Below, piece after piece: positions 62,585 to 64,000 of a stretch of 64,000 nt of DNA. This stretch comes from Sphingomonas rubra. GTDB taxonomy: Bacteria > Pseudomonadota > Alphaproteobacteria > Sphingomonadales > Sphingomonadaceae. Location: NCBI RefSeq assembly GCF_900115745.1, contig NZ_FOXP01000004.1:64501-128500 (forward strand). Direction: 5' to 3'. Below the pieces are notes generated by a model. The model was not told the origin of the DNA. It worked only from the letters and a program-made list of their open reading frames with translations, and ran no database searches. The first letter of the stretch is position 1. Every line of letters begins with the position of its first letter. Made by a program: the position numbers and the translations under genes.

Positions 62585-63976
62585 ATGGCGAAACCGCAGA
62601 AGCGTTACGTGTGTCAGGCGTGCGGCTCCGTCGCGTCGCGCTGGCAGGGGCAGTGCACCGACTGTTCCGAGTGGAACACGCTGGTCGAGGAAGCGGGCGC
62701 CGTCGTCACGCCGTTCGCGGCGAAGCACCATCTCCAGACCGGCGGCCGCTCGATTCAGCTCACCGCGCTCGACGCCGAGGTGTCGTTGCCCGAGCGGATG
62801 CCGACTGGCATCGCCGAGTTCGACCGGGCGCTCGGCCGCGGTTTCGTCGAAGGGTCGGCAACGCTGATCGGCGGCGACCCCGGCATCGGCAAATCGACGC
62901 TGCTGCTCCAGGCGGCGGCGAAGATGGCGCTCGCCGGCCATTCGGTCGCCTACGTGTCCGGCGAGGAAGCGGCCGATCAGGTGCGGCTGCGCGCGCGGCG
63001 GCTGGGGCTCGGCAACGCGCCGGTGCAGCTGGCGGCGGCGAGTTCGACGCGCGACATCCTGACGACGCTGTCGACCGGCGCGCCGCCCGCCTTGCTGGTG
63101 ATCGATTCGATCCAGACGATGCATTCCGACCTGATCGAGGGTGCGCCCGGCACCGTCAGCCAGGTCCGCGCGTCGAGCCAGGAACTGATCCGCTTCGCCA
63201 AGGAACGCGGCACGGCGCTGGTGCTGGTCGGCCACGTCACCAAGGACGGCAGCATCGCCGGCCCGCGCGTGCTGGAGCATATGGTCGACACCGTGCTCGC
63301 CTTCGAGGGGGAGCGCAGCCACCAGTACCGCATCCTCCGCTCGGTCAAGAACCGCTTCGGTGGGACGGACGAGATCGGCGTGTTCTCGATGCAGACGGAG
63401 GGACTGGCCGAGGTTGCCAATCCTTCCGCCCTGTTCCTGACGCACCGGGAGGAGGGGGTGACGGGTGCCACCGTCTTCCCCGCGCTGGAGGGGACGCGGC
63501 CGGTGCTGGTCGAGATCCAGGCCCTGGTCGTCCGCCTCGCCTCGGGCGCGACGCCACGGCGGGCGGTGGTCGGCTGGGATTCCGGCCGGCTGGCGATGAT
63601 CCTGGCGGTGCTGGAGGCGCGCTGCGGCCTCAGCTTCTCGACCTGCGAGGTCTATCTCAACATCGCCGGCGGCTACCGCGTGCAGGACCCCGCCGCCGAC
63701 ATGGCCGTCGCCGCCGCGCTCGTCTCCGCCCTGTCGGAACGGCCGATCCCGCCCGAATCGGTAGCGTTCGGCGAGGTCGCGCTGTCGGGCGAACTGCGTC
63801 CCGTTGCGCACGCGCCGCTGCGGTTGAAGGAGGCGGGCAAGCTCGGCTTCGAGCGAGCGCTGGTGCCGGTGGGCGTGGCGAAGGACGCGGATCGGGCGAA
63901 GGGCCACGAGGGCGCGGTGACGGCCACGGGGTTCCGCACGCTGGGGCAGTTCGTTGACCATCTGCTGGGGCGGTGA
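62585..63976 (+). CDS. radA: DNA repair protein RadA
   Basis: 463 residues from the ATG at 62585. The N-terminal zinc finger has CQACG and CTDC, the RecA-like core has Walker A GGDPGIGKST and the RadA-specific KNRFG, and the C-terminal Lon-like domain includes LNIAGGYRVQDPAADMAVA. It helps branch migration in recombination. The frame is open far upstream but inside the antisense glycosyltransferase gene. Confidence 0.97.
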   Translation: MAKPQKRYVCQACGSVASRWQGQCTDCSEWNTLVEEAGAVVTPFAAKHHLQTGGRSIQLTALDAEVSLPERMPTGIAEFDRALGRGFVEGSATLIGGDPGIGKSTLLLQAAAKMALAGHSVAYVSGEEAADQVRLRARRLGLGNAPVQLAAASSTRDILTTLSTGAPPALLVIDSIQTMHSDLIEGAPGTVSQVRASSQELIRFAKERGTALVLVGHVTKDGSIAGPRVLEHMVDTVLAFEGERSHQYRILRSVKNRFGGTDEIGVFSMQTEGLAEVANPSALFLTHREEGVTGATVFPALEGTRPVLVEIQALVVRLASGATPRRAVVGWDSGRLAMILAVLEARCGLSFSTCEVYLNIAGGYRVQDPAADMAVAAALVSALSERPIPPESVAFGEVALSGELRPVAHAPLRLKEAGKLGFERALVPVGVAKDADRAKGHEGAVTATGFRTLGQFVDHLLGR

Positions 63977-63979
63977 ACC

Positions 63980-64000
63980 GTCATGCCGGACTCGTCCCGG
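63980..64000. repeat. Start of a CCCCGG-type palindrome, cut by the window edge
   Basis: GTCATGCCGGACTCGTCCCG directly follows the radA stop and matches the outer half of the elements at 14279 and 32913. Confidence 0.7.

Overview
The window is a continuous piece of a GC-rich alphaproteobacterial chromosome. Its gene content points to a Sphingomonas-like member of the Sphingomonadales: a TonB-receptor-based maltodextrin locus, dense acyl-CoA dehydrogenase/SDR clusters, the order lapA-like/pyrF/trpF/trpB/trpA/accD/folC, DUF2218 and GFA proteins, and intergenic palindromes of the CCCCGG type. I assigned 58 protein genes and one tRNA. I saw no insertion sequence, prophage, CRISPR array, rRNA or replication origin. 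No gap without a gene exceeds 300 bases; the larger ones mostly hold inverted-repeat elements.

Layout. (1) 1-1887: the C-terminal part of an M3 metallopeptidase. (2) 2085-11990: a SUS-like maltodextrin locus with GH97 and GH13 enzymes, a TonB-dependent receptor, and a divergent LacI regulator followed by an inner-membrane sugar transporter. (3) 12181-14953: an OmpR/EnvZ-type two-component pair behind a secreted EF-hand protein. (4) 15063-36080: a catabolic block for activated carboxylic acids. It contains two acyl-CoA ligases, two thioesterases, three acyl-CoA dehydrogenases, a FadB/FadJ-like bifunctional enzyme, three SDRs, a zinc alcohol dehydrogenase, an APH-fold kinase, a transporter and a regulator with two TetR units. 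An orphan tryptophan 2,3-dioxygenase sits inside it. (5) 36077-47257: envelope and housekeeping genes: glycine-zipper protein, MlaA, UvrD/PcrA helicase, GFA protein, transporters, RsmD, RluB, a response regulator and AmpG-like permease. (6) 47319-56742: a long leftward run from an EEP-family protein and a patatin through lapA-like, pyrF, GFA, trpFBA and accD to folC, mostly with overlapping start and stop codons. (7) 56845-63976: a glycine-rich protein, tRNA-Thr(UGU), a DUF429-like protein, a serine hydrolase, rarA, DUF2218, a glycosyltransferase and radA.

How parts work together. In the maltodextrin locus the receptor would import oligosaccharides across the outer membrane, GH13 and GH97 would cut them in the periplasm, the MFS protein would import the products, and LacI would sense them; a perfect palindrome in the divergent promoter region is the natural operator candidate. 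The most interesting system is in the catabolic block. The ACAD at 21906-23186 looks like the dehydrogenase half of ACAD10/ACAD11, and the kinase at 24507-25562 looks like the other half. Together they resemble a split version of the kinase-plus-dehydrogenase pathway that converts 4-hydroxyacyl-CoAs into enoyl-CoAs for beta-oxidation. The divergent double-TetR protein is its probable regulator. All functions are inferred from sequence read by eye; no search or alignment was run.
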